Assembly (NCBI GenBank): GCA_031002005.1
Contig: CM061919.1
Coordinates: forward strand, 176,993,121-177,057,120
Direction of reading: 5' to 3'
DNA length: 64,000 bases
Source: Vandiemenella viatica
Taxonomy: Eukaryota > Arthropoda > Insecta > Orthoptera > Morabidae
Shown: piece after piece, positions 44,430-54,959 of the stretch
Layout: each line of letters starts with the position of its first letter
How positions within the stretch are numbered: position 1 is the stretch's first letter
Translations under genes and position numbers: made by a program
The notes under the pieces: model-generated
What the model was told of the DNA's origin: nothing
The model's database searches: none
The model's input: only the letters and a program-made list of their open reading frames with translations

Positions 44430-45420
44430 CTTTTGTGATTCAGCTAATGCCTTTGATTGCGTCGATCAAGATTTTCTTTGGTATATTGGGAGCTACGTAC
44501 TCGTATATATTTAGAAAACAGAAATCTATGTAATACTGAAGACTGTACATAAAGGGGAGATTATGCACTCAGAATAGGGAAATGTTAAACGTAATGTCTT
44601 TCAGGCGCCAGATCGTGGCCATCTGCTGATCCTAAAATAGATAAAAGATCTCATACTGATATCAGATGATCGTAAAAATATGCCGCTCTTTGTAGATGAC
44701 ACCAGCATATCTGCCTCGTTAATACAAAATCTTGAAAACACTGCAAAACATAAATAAAACGAAGTCGTGGTTTAGTGAAAATAAATAAGAAATAAAGAAC
44801 ACAACACTAATGTGACGTCTCAAGCGAAAGCACTTAATGAAAGCAATTTCAAAAAATTCCTGGCTGTGTACATTGACAACAATTTGAATGAAGTAACTTC
44901 GAAAAATAAATAAAATACTTTGGTAGCAACTTTGAACAAAATTAAATAGCAATAACAGCTGATGTATAAACATCAAAATTGATATACCGCAGTTTGAATG
45001 TTTCACTCTCTTCTCACTTATGACGTCTAGCGAGTATTTCTAGTGGAATTGTTGACAAACATAGAAGGTAATTAAATAATAAAAACGCGCCTTTCAGAAT
45101 AATCCCACATAAATTGAGCGGAAAAGTGTTTAGAACTCCTGGCATTCTTTCAATGCAAGGGTAGTACATAAACTATCTGCAGTATTTTATAATAAATAAA
45201 TCCAAATCACTTCACTCTAAATGTTGACAATCACGGCTATATTACCAGGAATAAATATAAAATTGATAAGGATTACAAATTACTGTCAATGGTACAGAAT
45301 GAGGTAACATTATTTATTCAGCGTTGTTTCATAAAATAATCTGTAATACAGAAAAATCTAAAAGCTTTATATCTGAACTATAGAAGCAGAAGCCATTTTG
45401 CTCTGGGAAAGATTTTTCTC
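44430..45420 (+). pseudogene. LINE reverse transcriptase remnant (CR1/Jockey-like)
   Basis: Motifs in order: FCDSANAFDCVDQDFLWYI (44430-44486; RT block A, FCDLSKAFDCVDH in relatives), then PDRGHLLILK (decayed PQGSxLGPLLF). Next is LFVDDTSISASL (44680-44715; the catalytic F-A-D-D box). After frameshifts come FLAVYIDNNLNEVTS and, further down, NVDNHGYITRNKYKIDKDYK, typical of the end of such ORFs. Many stops. It faces the Jockey-like LINE at 45.95-48.4 kb and is a different element. Confidence 0.75.
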
Positions 45421-45949
45421 CTTGGAGGTTGGTAACTCAAAATGGCTGTGAAAATAATATGTGTTTTGGGGAAAGTGACAGATCACGAACATTGAGGGAG
45501 CTGGTGAATGAATTTTTAAAACCGTTTACAAGAGTATATTGGAATTGCCTTCAATATAATAACTTAAATGGGATCTTATGTATTAGAATTTAACACAGGA
45601 AATTGATTATGCTTTTGGAATCCTAGCTCGTGACCTGGTATTACTGGATTCTTAAGAATTATATGTACTAAAAATCACCGTAACTGTTCTCACATGAGAT
45701 CAAAGACGACATATGTATTATAATCTATTCTAAACGATGTTAGTAATTACGTAGATTAGAAAATCTTATTTGAATACATTTAAATAGGAGGATTAAGGGT
45801 AATAAAGATCATACATTTTTAAAACTCTAAATATTTCTTTGAATGATGCAGGATAACCCCCACTGATTAAAAAGTAACTTTATGAAACTAGGATGAACAA
45901 TAGCGTAGTGACAGTTTCGTCAACTCTTCTTGCTCCTTTTTATCAAGAC
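45421..45949. other. Unassigned stretch between two facing LINE remnants
   Basis: AT-rich; may include the 3' end of the plus-strand LINE. No terminal poly-A or motif clear enough to call. Confidence 0.35.
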
Positions 45950-45951
45950 TA

Positions 45952-46399
45952 TCACAACGAAGGATACAAATTTTCAAAAATCATACTGCTAGCCGATTGG
46001 TCGTCGTGTGCTGTATTTGGGGTGAAAGATGACTGGAAGTAATCAGCAAGCAGTTTACTTTTTTCTTCATGAATGGTAAAGTAGCTGTCTCCTTGTCGGA
46101 GAGGAGTTATGGTGAGAGGTTCGCAAAGTTCCACAGAGTACCGTCGTGAGAAGAGATACCTGAGAGATGGCGCTGATAGGAATGAGTCCAGAGCTTGCTT
46201 GGCTTGGCGGTTTAGTTGATTGAGACGAGTACGTTGCCATTGTTGTCGTTGATTTTGCCACTGACTTCTCATGCGATGCTTGGTTTGGAGCAGGTTCACA
46301 ATTTCCAACGGTAGGGTTTTGTGGTTGTGGAAGCTGCCTTTAAAGAGGATATTATACTTGCGGTGAAATGAGAAATTGCCGTGTCAACGTCGGTTGTGT
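45952..46399 (-). pseudogene. ORF2 linker between endonuclease and RT
   Basis: Continues the endonuclease frame: SSLKAASTTTKPYRW, then LLQTKHRMRSQWQNQRQQWQ, RTRLNQLNRQAKQAL and SYFTIHEEKSKLLADYFQSS FTPN. This basic segment with K-A-x-x-L-A-D-x-F is typical just upstream of RT block 0. The frame stops at 45952 before any RT motif. Confidence 0.75.
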
Positions 46400-47178
46400 T
46401 TCGTAGAGGAAGATTAGGGCTAAGATCTTCGCCGAGACGACATTGAAATTTAGCTCAGTCAACGCGGCCCATTAGAAGTGAGGGTGTATGTGAGTAGGTG
46501 GGAGTATTTATTTCGAAAGTAGCTACTACTGGGCAATGATCAGAATCGAGTTCAGGTAGCACTTGTGTATATAGAGGATGGGAAATTTGTTTCAGTAGTA
46601 TTTATCGAGGATGTCTGGGAGTATGTGATGGTTATGGGATAGTAGGTTGGCTGGTCTGACTAATGATATGGAACGCACAGTCATTGACTGCCTGTAGAAG
46701 ACGACGACCATTATGTGTGGTAACTCTACATCCCCAAGGGACGTGTTTACTATTCAAGTCTCCCATTAGTATAGTGGGAGACGTCGTAGTGAATAATGTA
46801 TTGAAGGTTTGCTGTTCCAGACGTTTCGATGGTGGTTTGTACGCAGCTATGATGTTTAGGGGTTGCCCGTTCCGGTAGAAAGTTGGATAGCGCAGGCTTC
46901 TAAGTTGCAAGAAAAGTGGGGTGATGGGAGATGTTCCTTTTGATAAGTAGTGCAACTACGCAGGAGGCGGTAGCAGCAATGGGATCTTCCCTATAGAGAG
47001 AATATCCTGGAATGGTGAAGCGCTCTTGCGGACGTAGATAAGTTTCAGAAATGCAAGCAACGTCGATATTGTGTCTGGAGAGAAACTCGAGAAGTCCTTG
47101 TCTCTTAGATTTAATTCCGTTGGCTTTCCAGTTTAAAAATGTGGGAGATGAAAAGTCTGGAGGCACACTATTATTCAT
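46400..47178 (-). pseudogene. APE-type endonuclease of the Jockey-like LINE ORF2
   Basis: Starts MNNSVPPDFSSPTFLNWKAN GIKSKRQGLLEF: the N in KANGIKS is the first catalytic-site residue. VACISETYLRP supplies the conserved E. After a frameshift near 46920, ILMGDLNSKHVPWGC supplies D and N. PELDSDHCPVVATFEI near 46560 supplies the final SDH triad. The spacing is that of Jockey-superfamily endonucleases, which nick target DNA to prime reverse transcription. The main breaks are the frameshift near 46920-46900, another near 46640, and a stop after MGRVD. Confidence 0.9.
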
Positions 47179-47519
47179 TACGCAGTAGCCCCGTGACGAA
47201 GTTAAATGGTAATGATTTAAAACGAGGAAAAAATGGTTTGATAACGTGAAGGAAGGAGTGCAAGAAAGAGGTCAGCAGTCCTTCCAGTGTTGCAGAAGAG
47301 GAAGAGCTAGCGGGGTTAGTGGATTCTTTTGGCGATAGGAATGTTTAGGCGGCCATTGTGGTACAGATGGTGGGTTGCGAGAGCTGCCTTGGCATTACAG
47401 TAAAATCGCGTTCGTTAAGGAGTGGTGCCTGGTATGCTTGTGAAGGCGATGGAGAAGTGGAAGCTGGGCTGTTGATAGGGGGCAGGATAGGTTGTTTGCT
47501 TCTTTTAATGGTGAGGGAT

Positions 47520-48387
47520 TAGGTACAGCCTAGGTAATTAGCAGAGTGCTTACCGCCGCAGTTGACACATTGTGGGTCGGTTTGTTTAGATTTAGGACAT
47601 TCTTAGGAATGGTGGTTTCCCGGACATTTTACACATCTGGGAGGAAGATGACAGAAATTTTTCGTATGTCCGAAACGTTGACATTTATTACATTGTGGGA
47701 GGTTTTCTGCGGTATTCTACAGAGATGACAGCACAGAAGAGATTAGTTAATTGGAAGTTTTCATTTTCTTGCTAATTCAACGACCTACAGGGGCATTGGA
47801 ATTTTATTTTTATAAAGTAGTTTTGCCACTTTTGTAGCTAGTAACTGTCAAGCTTGAAGCTCTTCTAGAATTTCAGTATCAGATAATGAAAATGGGATGT
47901 TGCACAGTACCATCTATAATTTCTTGTTTCGAGGATCTTTGAAGGTGAGGTAGGGTAGCTGGGCCTCGTTTAAGAATTTCTTGACAGCGCGATAGTCAGT
48001 GGTAGAGCTAGTATTAATTTTGGTCATCGATCCACGTTGTTGGGTCGTGAAGTCATCACTCGCTAAGGTGAACAGATCTTTCAGAATATGTTGGTAATTG
48101 TTAACATCATGTAGAAAAATTGGGGGAATCACTACTTTTGTTGGTGCGTCAGATGCGACATCAGTGGCATCACTTTGATCTCCCACTGAGCCTAACACTG
48201 AGAATTTGTTATACACAACTGGGAGGTTAACTTGGTATTTACGATTAACAGAAGAGGCGGGAACTCTTTGCTTTTTGCGGGATAGTCGAAATTCGAGATG
48301 AGTGGGATCGGAGTCCATAGGAACAGCTGTTCATTTGGCGTTTACTTTAGCAACTGATGCTGAAGGAGGACAGGTGGTTTCCATCGG
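47520..48387 (-). pseudogene. Gag-like ORF1 of the Jockey-like LINE
   Basis: From MDSDPTHLEFRLSRKKQRVP (48318) a 134-codon frame runs to KDPRNKKL. The next frame gives VLCNIPFSLSDTEILEELQ and VAKLLYKNKIPMPL, the region usually called PRE_C2HC. Then come three knuckles: CNKCQRFGHTKNFC, CVKCPGNHHS, stop, EC, and CVNCGGKHSANYLGC. An upstream in-frame ATG at 48387 is separated from 48318 by a stop. Role in the live element: RNA-binding nucleocapsid-like protein of the RNP. Here disrupted by one frameshift and at least four stops. Confidence 0.88.
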
Positions 48388-48496
48388 GGTAGCTGATGTA
48401 GTTGGCAGGGTGAATTGTGTAAGAACGGAGACTTTTCCGGCGTTTGCTTGAAATGAAGTCTTCACGGGTGTACCGCCGGATAGTGTTTTGAAAACA

Positions 48497-48537
48497 CGAT
48501 ATTTCGACGACTAGTCCCGTCGTCTTCATCAGGTGTC
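48497..48537 (-). ncRNA. Minimal hammerhead-ribozyme-like motif of the second Penelope-like family
   Basis: Minus strand: stem I GACAC, CUGAUGA (48526-48532), one extra A, stem II GACGAC/GUCGUC with a 7-nt loop, GAA, palindromic AUAU, C, stem I partner GUGUU. Six perfect stem II pairs differ completely in sequence from the 40 kb and 57 kb families while the architecture is identical. Confidence 0.6.
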
Positions 48538-48690
48538 GAGACATCTGCACAGGTCGGCTGACCATCGGATACTGAGACAGCCCGTCGTCGTCGTAGACTG
48601 GAGGTTCGTGACACTGGATGCTTTGGGCATTTCCCGCCCCTCCGTCCTTTTGCTTAATATGTCGAAATTCAGGTCCGCACCTCCTTAATA

Positions 48691-48990
48691 GGGGGCATCC
48701 ACAAATTACGTGAGGTGTTTTTGCGGATTTCTGGACCCCCCTCCCCCCTAGTGAGATCTGGCTGGACCCCCCCCCCTCCCCTCTGGTCACACCCTAACTT
48801 TTTTGACGAAATACCCTCCTAAAATCGACTTTGGCGCAAATTGTAGACCTTTTTTTTTCTTTTGGCTCTACTGTCCCCAAATTTTTCGCAAAATCTCACG
48901 TGAGATTTCCGTAGACCCCCCCTCCCCCTGGTGAGATTTCGCCGTAACCCCCCCCCCTATTTCACCTCACGTAATTAATGGATGTCCCCT
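48691..48990. mobile_element. Family D TIR element, 300 bp
   Basis: Ends GGGGGCATCCACAAATTACG and mirrored GGGGACATCCATTAATTACG. Right flank TTA, left ATA. Body contains GATCTGGCTGGACCCC, AAAATCGACTTTGGCGC, CTCACGTGAGATTTCCGTAG and GGTGAGATTTCGCCG. Inserted into the Penelope-like pLTR region. Confidence 0.88.
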
Positions 48991-50049
48991 TATATAGGCC
49001 AACGGCTCTCTCCGACGCCCGCGCCCGGCGGCTGGAAATGAGTGGGAGGGGCTACAGTTGTTCGTTGCGGGCCAAGGCAGTTAATAATGGGCCGTTTGTG
49101 GCGGTTTCTGAACATGCGTGCCACGCTCTCTGCGTAGAGTTTCCAACGCTGGTTTCCATGCCTCGCTAAGACATAGCCCACTATCTCTGTTGTAGGTATC
49201 AGCGAATCGAATTTCAATCGCTTCCTTGACTATGGAATCCCAAAAGTTTGAGGTCCTAGTCAATATCGTAACGTTGTTGTAGTCAACCCTGTGGCCATGG
49301 TTGTTCACTTGCTCGGCGATCGCTTACTTTGCTATACTGTCCCAAGCGAAGATAGCGTTTATGTTCTTCACACGGGTATTGTACAGTGCGGATGGTTTGA
49401 CTGATGTAGCACTTTCAACACTCGCACGGGATGCTGTATATTCCAGGAAATCTGAGACTAAGATCGTCCTTAACTGAGCGGAGGTCATCCCGAATTTTAG
49501 CAGGTGGTCGGTAAAACATTTAATTCCATGCCGTGCGAGAATTCTGCCAATTTTCCCCGAGGTGTTTCCGGCGAAAGGCAGAAAAGTGGAGGCCTCAGGC
49601 GTTTCTTTCGGTTGGACTGGATTTTGCTCTTCTTATCTGCCTTGTGCCCAGGATTCAGTATCTGGCGCTGGAGAAGTGGTTGATTGAAGCTTAGATTGTT
49701 GTGAAGGTGGCTCTTGTGTTTCATTGACGTTGTGAACAAGATTCAGTGCAGAGCGAACTAATTGCCCTTTATCATGCTCCTCGAGAACCATGAGTGATGA
49801 GAACTTGATAGATAAAGATTTGATACGTGGTTTTGATTAACACTTCGAAGTATAGAAACGAATTTAACTGTAGTGATACAGGGAAGTAAACACCTGCTAG
49901 CACAGGCGAGCTCTTAAGGCCCGGTCAAACAGGACGTAGTATTGCATCAGCCTGGTCAAACAGAGCGCGGCCTACCGCGCGATCAGCCCAGTCCGCGGCC
50001 GGCAAGGGTGGACGAGTCAGAAAGTCTCATTCAGTGCGTTCGAGAATGT

Positions 50050-50160
50050 TCATTTTTATAAGAATCTCGGAATTCCTGAATACAAAAAAAAGGCCCAGAA
50101 AGCAAAAACGTGGAATGAAATAGCTGAAAAGCTCAACCAGAAAATAAAGTATACATTTAC
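50050..50160 (+). pseudogene. MADF-domain protein fragment of the Harbinger element
   Basis: One open frame gives ENVHFYKNLGIPEYKKKAQK AKTWNEIAEKLNQK. This is the first half of a MADF (Myb/SANT-like) domain, pattern HPEYKxKxxKxxAWNEIAEEL. In autonomous Harbinger elements this accessory protein binds the transposon ends and imports the transposase into the nucleus. The domain is cut off after the second helix and the remainder is AT-rich noncoding sequence. Confidence 0.75.
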
Positions 50161-50283
50161 TTATTTTAAACAGCATCTTTCATTTTCCATAACCTATAGA
50201 TGCAATAATATATTAGTATAATTATCATAAACTTAAAATGAATTTTCGTTGTTGAAGTAATTTAGAAAATGGTTTCGTGCCGC

Positions 50284-50640
50284 TTAGGCAGCATCAGTTG
50301 ATCTTTCTCTCAATCGACTTGCGGTTGAGAAAGCATTGGCATGTTGATTTGTTATTCTTGTGTCACCTTGTAGTTCAATTTCAGTGAACTGTTTTGTGTA
50401 ACTTCTTACGAAATTGTGAAGGCAACATGTAGCTTTGACAGCTTGGACTGCGCTATCTACACCCAACTCTATAGGCCAAAAAAAATATGCGCCACGTCTG
50501 AGCTATTAAACTTCCAAAGGTATTTTCGACTACCCTACAAAGATGTTGAATTTTTTTCCCCTTTCAGCATTTACAACTGTAGTTTTTGCAAAAGGGCGTA
50601 TTAAATAAATTTGCAGTTTGAATCTTCCATCGCCTAAAAA
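50284..50640 (-). pseudogene. Harbinger transposase (DDE_Tnp_4 type) C-terminus
   Basis: Minus strand: GDGRFKLQIYLIRPFAKT (the region before the last catalytic residue), a frameshift, then RVVENTFGSLIAQTWRIFF, which contains the conserved R-x-V-V-E-N-x-F-G with the catalytic Glu. A second frameshift leads to WPIELGVDSAVQAVKATCCL HNFVRSYTKQ (the A-x-C-x-L-H-N-F motif) and a C-terminal tail ending at 50284. The N-terminal two thirds are deleted. Confidence 0.88.
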
Positions 50641-50978
50641 TACGTGATGAATGGGCTTGTCTGTATCAGGTAATGGTTTAGGCGGCAGGATAGTTTCGTG
50701 AAGTATAAATTGACTTTATCGCCTTGAACGATTTAAAGCGAGCAGAAGAAGCAATTCTTCTTCGTCGGATGAACTGCTGGATACGTCAATAAGGAGAAGG
50801 CAGACACAAATTTTTTTTAAAAAATGAACTACGCCTTCCTTCGTCCACGATTGCTTCAACACTGGTCCGCCCTTCAGCTGCCCGCGCTCTGATCGTCCAC
50901 TACAACTTCGGCGGACTGCGTCAGACCGACGCGTTCTGGCCGCGCGGGCAGTCCGCGCTCTGTTTGACCGGGCCTATA

Positions 50979-51289
50979 GAGGAGAGCGCTGCAGGAAGTG
51001 CACACGATCGTTGCTATTAGCGAACTGTGACAACTCTGGTGCAGCTCTGGTTGTCACAGTGGTAACACCAGATCTGAAGATGGTGGCAGAGCTTGCAGCC
51101 GTAAGCTCGTCCTTCCACACCATTCGGCGGAGAACCCGTGAATGTATTCGGGGTAATTTGTGTCAAGGTGTTGAGAACTGTGGGGATCCGATAGTGCCTA
51201 AGAGATTCTCTAAATCTGATGTAAATTGATTCCACACTACCAACATATCTTAGGTACAATTATTAAAACTGAAATGGGTGCAACAACAT
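50979..51289. other. Unassigned stretch
   Basis: Intermediate G+C; overlapping open frames on both strands (51011-51229, 51017-51259) without a recognisable motif. Confidence 0.4.
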
Positions 51290-51672
51290 TTACCAGCCAG
51301 TGTGGTTCAGTGCGCTGAGGCGCCGTGCACTGGGTCGGGGAGGTACAACGGGGCCGGACACGGGCTCAAGTCCTCGCGTACCGGCCATCCTCACTGTGGT
51401 TTTAAGGTGGTTTCTCGCAGCCAAGAAGGCAAATGCAGAGACGGTTCTCAATCTCCGCCTCATAAACTAGGCATTTCACAAACACAAAAATATACTTATC
51501 ACACGCAGAACACAGTTACAAGTTTCACAGAGAGATGGCAACACTTCACTTTAGTGCTTCGTACGACCTGGTAGTAAATATAAAAAGGCTTGGCGTCAAG
51601 GAAGGACATGAGGTCGTAAAATCAAAGTTCAAATTTAACAAGGCCAACGATGAGTAAAACTTATTATAGCCA
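51290..51672 (+). mobile_element. SINE-B copy, longest reference
   Basis: Head CCAGCCAGTGTGGTTCAGTG CGCTGAGGCGCCG, then GGTACAACGGGGCCGGACAC, GGTTTTAAGGTGGTTTCTCG, TCTCCGCCTCATAAACTAGG, GAGATGGCAACACTTCACTT, GTACGACCTGGTAG and AAGGACATGAGGTCGTAAAA. The distal half matches the parts found at 57310-57470 and 8778-8930. Confidence 0.85.
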
Positions 51673-51802
51673 GCCCACCTCAAGAAGTTCGGAAATGGTG
51701 GTGAGGAAGAATAAATTAGAACAAAAACTTCTCTTTATTTTCATCTCCTCTTTCTCTCATGCGCTAACTTCACCTTCACATTGGGTAGGAAAGCAGAGGT
51801 AT

Positions 51803-52060
51803 TTCCTTACTACCCAGCGTGGTGGGTGAACGGTTAACGCTCTGGCCTCGCATTCGGGAGTACGCGGGTTCGAATCCCTGTCCGGGCATCCAGATTTTGG
51901 TTTTCCATGGTTTCCCCAAATCACTCCAGGCAATTGCCGGGATGCTTCCTTCAAAAAGGCCATGGCCGAATTCCTTCCCGTTCCTTGTCCCCAGTCCCAT
52001 CCCTCCTCTAATGTCCTTAGCCGTCGACGAGGCGTAAAGCAATAAGTAAACAAATTAAAA
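51803..52060 (+). mobile_element. SINE-A copy, full length and well preserved
   Basis: Head CCAGCGTGGTGGGTGAACGG TTAACG and GGTTCGAATCCC, body CCAGATTTTGGTTTTCCATG, GCCATGGCCGAATTCCTTCC, tail GCCGTCGACGAGGCGTAAAG, then an A-run of 12. Short target duplication TATTTCCT at 51799-51806 region and after the tail (52069-52078). Confidence 0.92.
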
Positions 52061-52531
52061 AAAAAAAACATATTTCCTGCATCAAGCGCATAGAATGAAA
52101 CACCTGCTTGCAGGAACATTTTTTCGCAACGAATAGTTTTCGGGAAACAGGCCTCATTCACATTGAAAAATACATTTCACATCAATCTGGCTGTATACCG
52201 CGTATACAATAAGCGAATTTCAACAGAACAACAAAAAGGAAGGAGCAAAGGTCGTCTAGCTGTGTGACCAATGCCAGATCAGGTGAACATACCTATCTGA
52301 TGCCCATGGTTTCTCATACAAATATGTTTAAAATAATATACTTTACCCCAAAAGTGTGCTTGTGAAGAATTCACTGGGAAAAAAGTTTGACATGGACGGC
52401 CTCGAAGTAGGGACCTTCGGATCGCCAGACTCCGTACAAACTACGTTGCTGGAATAAAAGGCTCGGCCGAAAATCATGTTCACTGCTGAATGAATATAGG
52501 CTTTCCCGGTGTATTAAATGAATAAAATGTT
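52061..52531. other. Unassigned stretch
   Basis: No domain or repeat recognised. Confidence 0.4.
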
Positions 52532-52542
52532 TGCGTCAATTT

Positions 52543-52787
52543 TTTTTTTAATGGCATTTGGCAACGAAGGCCATACAGCGTGCTCAATGTAATTATTGTA
52601 TCTTTCAGTATATAAGTCGTCATCCAGCATATATTGTATTTTTCCAACGTATGGACGCCGCAGGACGGACAGGACATTCACACAGACACACAACACTTAA
52701 CATCCATGCCCGCGGCCGGATTCGAACCGGCGACCTTCGGTACGCGGAGCTACCACTCTAGCCCCTAAGCTACCGAGGCCGGCATTG
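52543..52787 (-). mobile_element. SINE-D copy with 11-bp target duplication
   Basis: Minus strand head GCCGGCCTCGGTAGCTTAGG, GGTTCGAATCCGGCC, then TGTGTGTCTGTGTGAATGTC, a diverged tail and a terminal T-run on the plus strand. Exact duplication TGCGTCAATTT at 52532-52542 and 52788-52798. Confidence 0.92.
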
Positions 52788-52837
52788 TGCGTCAATTTAA
52801 TGCGACGTTTCGAAGTCGCTCTCCGACATAATCTGTG

Positions 52838-52862
52838 TGTGTGTGTGTGTGCGTGTGTGTCT
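52838..52862 (+). repeat. TG dinucleotide microsatellite
   Basis: About 12 TG units with one CG interruption. Confidence 0.85.
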
Positions 52863-53851
52863 GTCCCGCATGCTATCTATTCAAATATTTACGAATCGAT
52901 TACTCATCTTTTTATCTTTCGAAAATTACTGCTTTTGACTTAGACTTTTTCGAGAACTAAGGATTGTTGACTAGGTTTTAGGTGTTACTCAACCAGTATG
53001 TAGAAGCTGAAATCGCTTTGCCGGAGGTAGTGACCTTTTAGTGTTAGTCAGGACGCGAATGCAATTTTGCCGTGAGTCATAAGCTGCAGGCGGTTACTCA
53101 GGAATATTCCAGGACAGTAGATAGTGTTATTCGCGGAAACTGAGCAGTTGAGAACCCCGGCCCGTCACACCTTGCGGTTATGAGGTGTTGGTCGTTACGC
53201 TACCTGACTGTATCGCCTGCAGTCTGACAAAGAGATGTGATTCTCGATGAGTCAGAGGTCTCGGGTTCGACGGCATTGATTCATGGGCCGTGTCACGCGG
53301 TGATTCAGTCACACGTCTGCTTCAGACTTCCGCTGCGTCACAAACTGAAGATAAGGACATCAGTACCAACACGTTTACTAAACTGTAAATACATACACCA
53401 GTGATTTAATATAATTTCAAACATTCCGTTGATAATTTTGCTTCTCAACTAATTTAGAATTTCACGAATTTTTGTCTTAGATTCTTACAATGCAATTTTT
53501 ATATTTAGGTATTTCCGCCTTATACGAATTTTTATTTTAAAATCAAGTAAATGTTCCACATTTCCTTACGCAATTTGTTCACAGGAATGATAAGCTCAAA
53601 TTGCGTCTTTTTAAAGAATGTGCTTGCAATTTTAATTCATTTTTCAGAACTTTTTATACAATGACGGCTGACTGGAAATATTCGAATTTTAAGTTTAAGT
53701 AAAAGCAGCTTCCAAGCTGTAAGAAGACAACAAAAAAAACCTCGTTATAATATCACTTATTCTTACATGAAAATATATGCTATATTTCAGTATTTCGAGT
53801 GAGTTAATTTAATAAAAAAAGCCAAACTTGGTATTTAAGCCGAAGGACTTA
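52863..53851. other. Unassigned stretch
   Basis: 53040-53350 is G+C-rich and contains GTCTCGGGTTCGACGGC, which looks like a box B, but no box A at tRNA distance is convincing. The remainder is AT-rich. Confidence 0.4.
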
Positions 53852-53854
53852 TTA

Positions 53855-54232
53855 GGAGTCCATTAATTAAGTGAGGTGAAATACGGAGGGGGGGGGGAGG
53901 GTTCCTGTGAAATCTCACGAAACCTTACCAAGGGGGAGGGGGGAGGGTCAACGGAAATCTTACATGTGGTTTTGAAATTTTTGAAGGATGGTAGAGCTAA
54001 AAAAAAAAGTCTACAAATGACAGTAAAGTCGACTTTAGGGGGGATATATTGTGTAGAAACAACAGGGAAACCAACCTTACAATTAGCAAGGGGGGGAGGA
54101 GGGTCTGCGTCAAAATCTCACATCATTTTAGAGGGGGACGGGGGTCCGACTAGATCTCAAGAAGTCTCAACAGAAGGGGGAGTCCGAAATTTCGAAAAAA
54201 AAAAACACCTCACGTAATTAAGGGACGCCCCC
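53855..54232. mobile_element. Family D TIR element, 378 bp, exact TTA duplication
   Basis: Ends GGAGTCCATTAATTAAGTGA and mirrored GGGGGCGTCCCTTAATTACG; TTA at 53852-53854 and 54233-54235. Contains TCTCACGAAACCTTACCAAG, GTAGAGCTAAAAAAAAAAGT, AAAGTCGACTTTAGGGGGG and runs of 8 to 10 G. Confidence 0.92.
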
Positions 54233-54239
54233 TTATAGC

Positions 54240-54490
54240 CTTGGAGTAGGTTGCCAGTTCTTTTCCTCCTTACCCAACCTAACCCACCCGGATAAAGGGG
54301 ACCTGCAGTTTAACGTGGAATCTGAATCACGGAAGCTTTTTGGCGTGCTTTATATTAATCAGCAAGCTGTGCCATAGGTGAAGGTCAGGTTAAGACTAAG
54401 GACCTCTGAAAATCCCCGCCGAGATAGGGATTCGACCTGGTGACCTTTCTTTCTCCAATCAGACGCATTAACAACTGTGCTGCCAGCCTG
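54240..54490 (-). mobile_element. SINE-C copy
   Basis: Minus strand: head AGCAGGCTGGCAGCACAGTT at 54470-54490, GGTCGAATCCCTATC, then AATCCCCGCCGAG-type sequence in reverse, CTTCCGTGATTCAGATTCC and AACTGCAGGTCCCCTTTATC. Directly adjoins the family D element. Confidence 0.75.
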
Positions 54491-54959
54491 CTTTTTAATT
54501 TAACACAAATTAATGAAAAATTTTAAAAGTGGAAACCTGAATGTCAGCTTTAAGTAGAAAAAGGGGAGTATTGAGGGGCGTTTTTCTTACGTACACCATC
54601 CAGTAAGTTTCGACGTTAATGACCTCAACTTCAGCAAAAGATATCCTTTTAACTCTGTAGTGTGTTTGCGTTACTTTTTACGTGAAACGTATATTAATAT
54701 GTGTGTTATAAGACCATCACGGCATTCGCCGAGATTCGGAGAACCATAATCAAAATGGACAAAGCGCTCCCATGAGTCAAGTACTGTGGCGTGTTAGGGC
54801 AACCAGCCAGCCTGCTAAGAAAGCGAATCGTGTTGGAAGCTGTACTGTGTACAGAATGACGAAACTGTGTATTTGTTTTGATGGTGACAGACGACTTCCA
54901 CAATGTTTCCTACTTACTTGTGAATTCACTTCAGCAGAAATACCACTACACTTGTGCAA

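Larger units (their letters stand above)
45950..48420 (-). mobile_element. Jockey-like LINE, gag and endonuclease, RT missing
   Basis: Minus-strand element of about 2.5 kb. ORF1 (48387 or 48318 down to about 47520) is a gag with three zinc knuckles; ORF2 (47178 downward) starts with an apurinic-type endonuclease and continues through the linker to about 45950. It ends there, just before the reverse transcriptase. LINE copies normally lose the 5' end, so loss of the 3' part implies a later deletion or rearrangement. Frameshifts and stops are moderate, so the copy is younger than most LINE debris here. Confidence 0.85.
48450..49600 (-). mobile_element. Second Penelope-like element, distinct family, with nested family D MITE
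   Basis: Minus strand. 49600-49450 reads PPAKIRDDLRSVKDDLSLRF PGIYSIPCEC, stop, KCYISQT: the GIY motif is kept, YIG has become YIS. Then EEHKRYLRLGQYSK, GHRVDYNNVTILTRTSNFWD, SIVKEAIEIRFADTYNRDSG and LSEAWKPALETLRRERG complete the endonuclease. The untranslated pLTR-like part (49080-48450) is interrupted by a family D element at 48691-48990. It includes the hammerhead-like motif at 48502-48532. The Jockey-like LINE abuts it at about 48420-48450. Confidence 0.88.
49917..50975. mobile_element. PIF/Harbinger element, 1059 bp, internally deleted
   Basis: Ends AGGCCCGGTCAAACAGGACG and mirrored AGGCCCGGTCAAACAGAGCG. Flanks TTA (49914-49916) and ATA (50976-50978) fit an aged 3-bp TWA duplication. 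Subterminal motifs GTCAAACAGAGCGCGG and GCGGACTGCGTC-type words recur. It contains remnants of both Harbinger genes: a MADF-domain protein on the plus strand and a DDE transposase on the minus strand, pointing inward toward each other. Confidence 0.92.

Noticed and set aside
51757..52161. 134-codon minus-strand open frame, and similar frames at 36346-36865 and 55199-55418
   Set aside because: They are translations of SINE-A (peptides like KEASRHSPGVIWGNHGKP recur at each copy), not proteins.
53200..53290. tRNA-like segment with box B-like GGGTTCGACGG
   Set aside because: No acceptable D-arm or anticodon stem could be folded.
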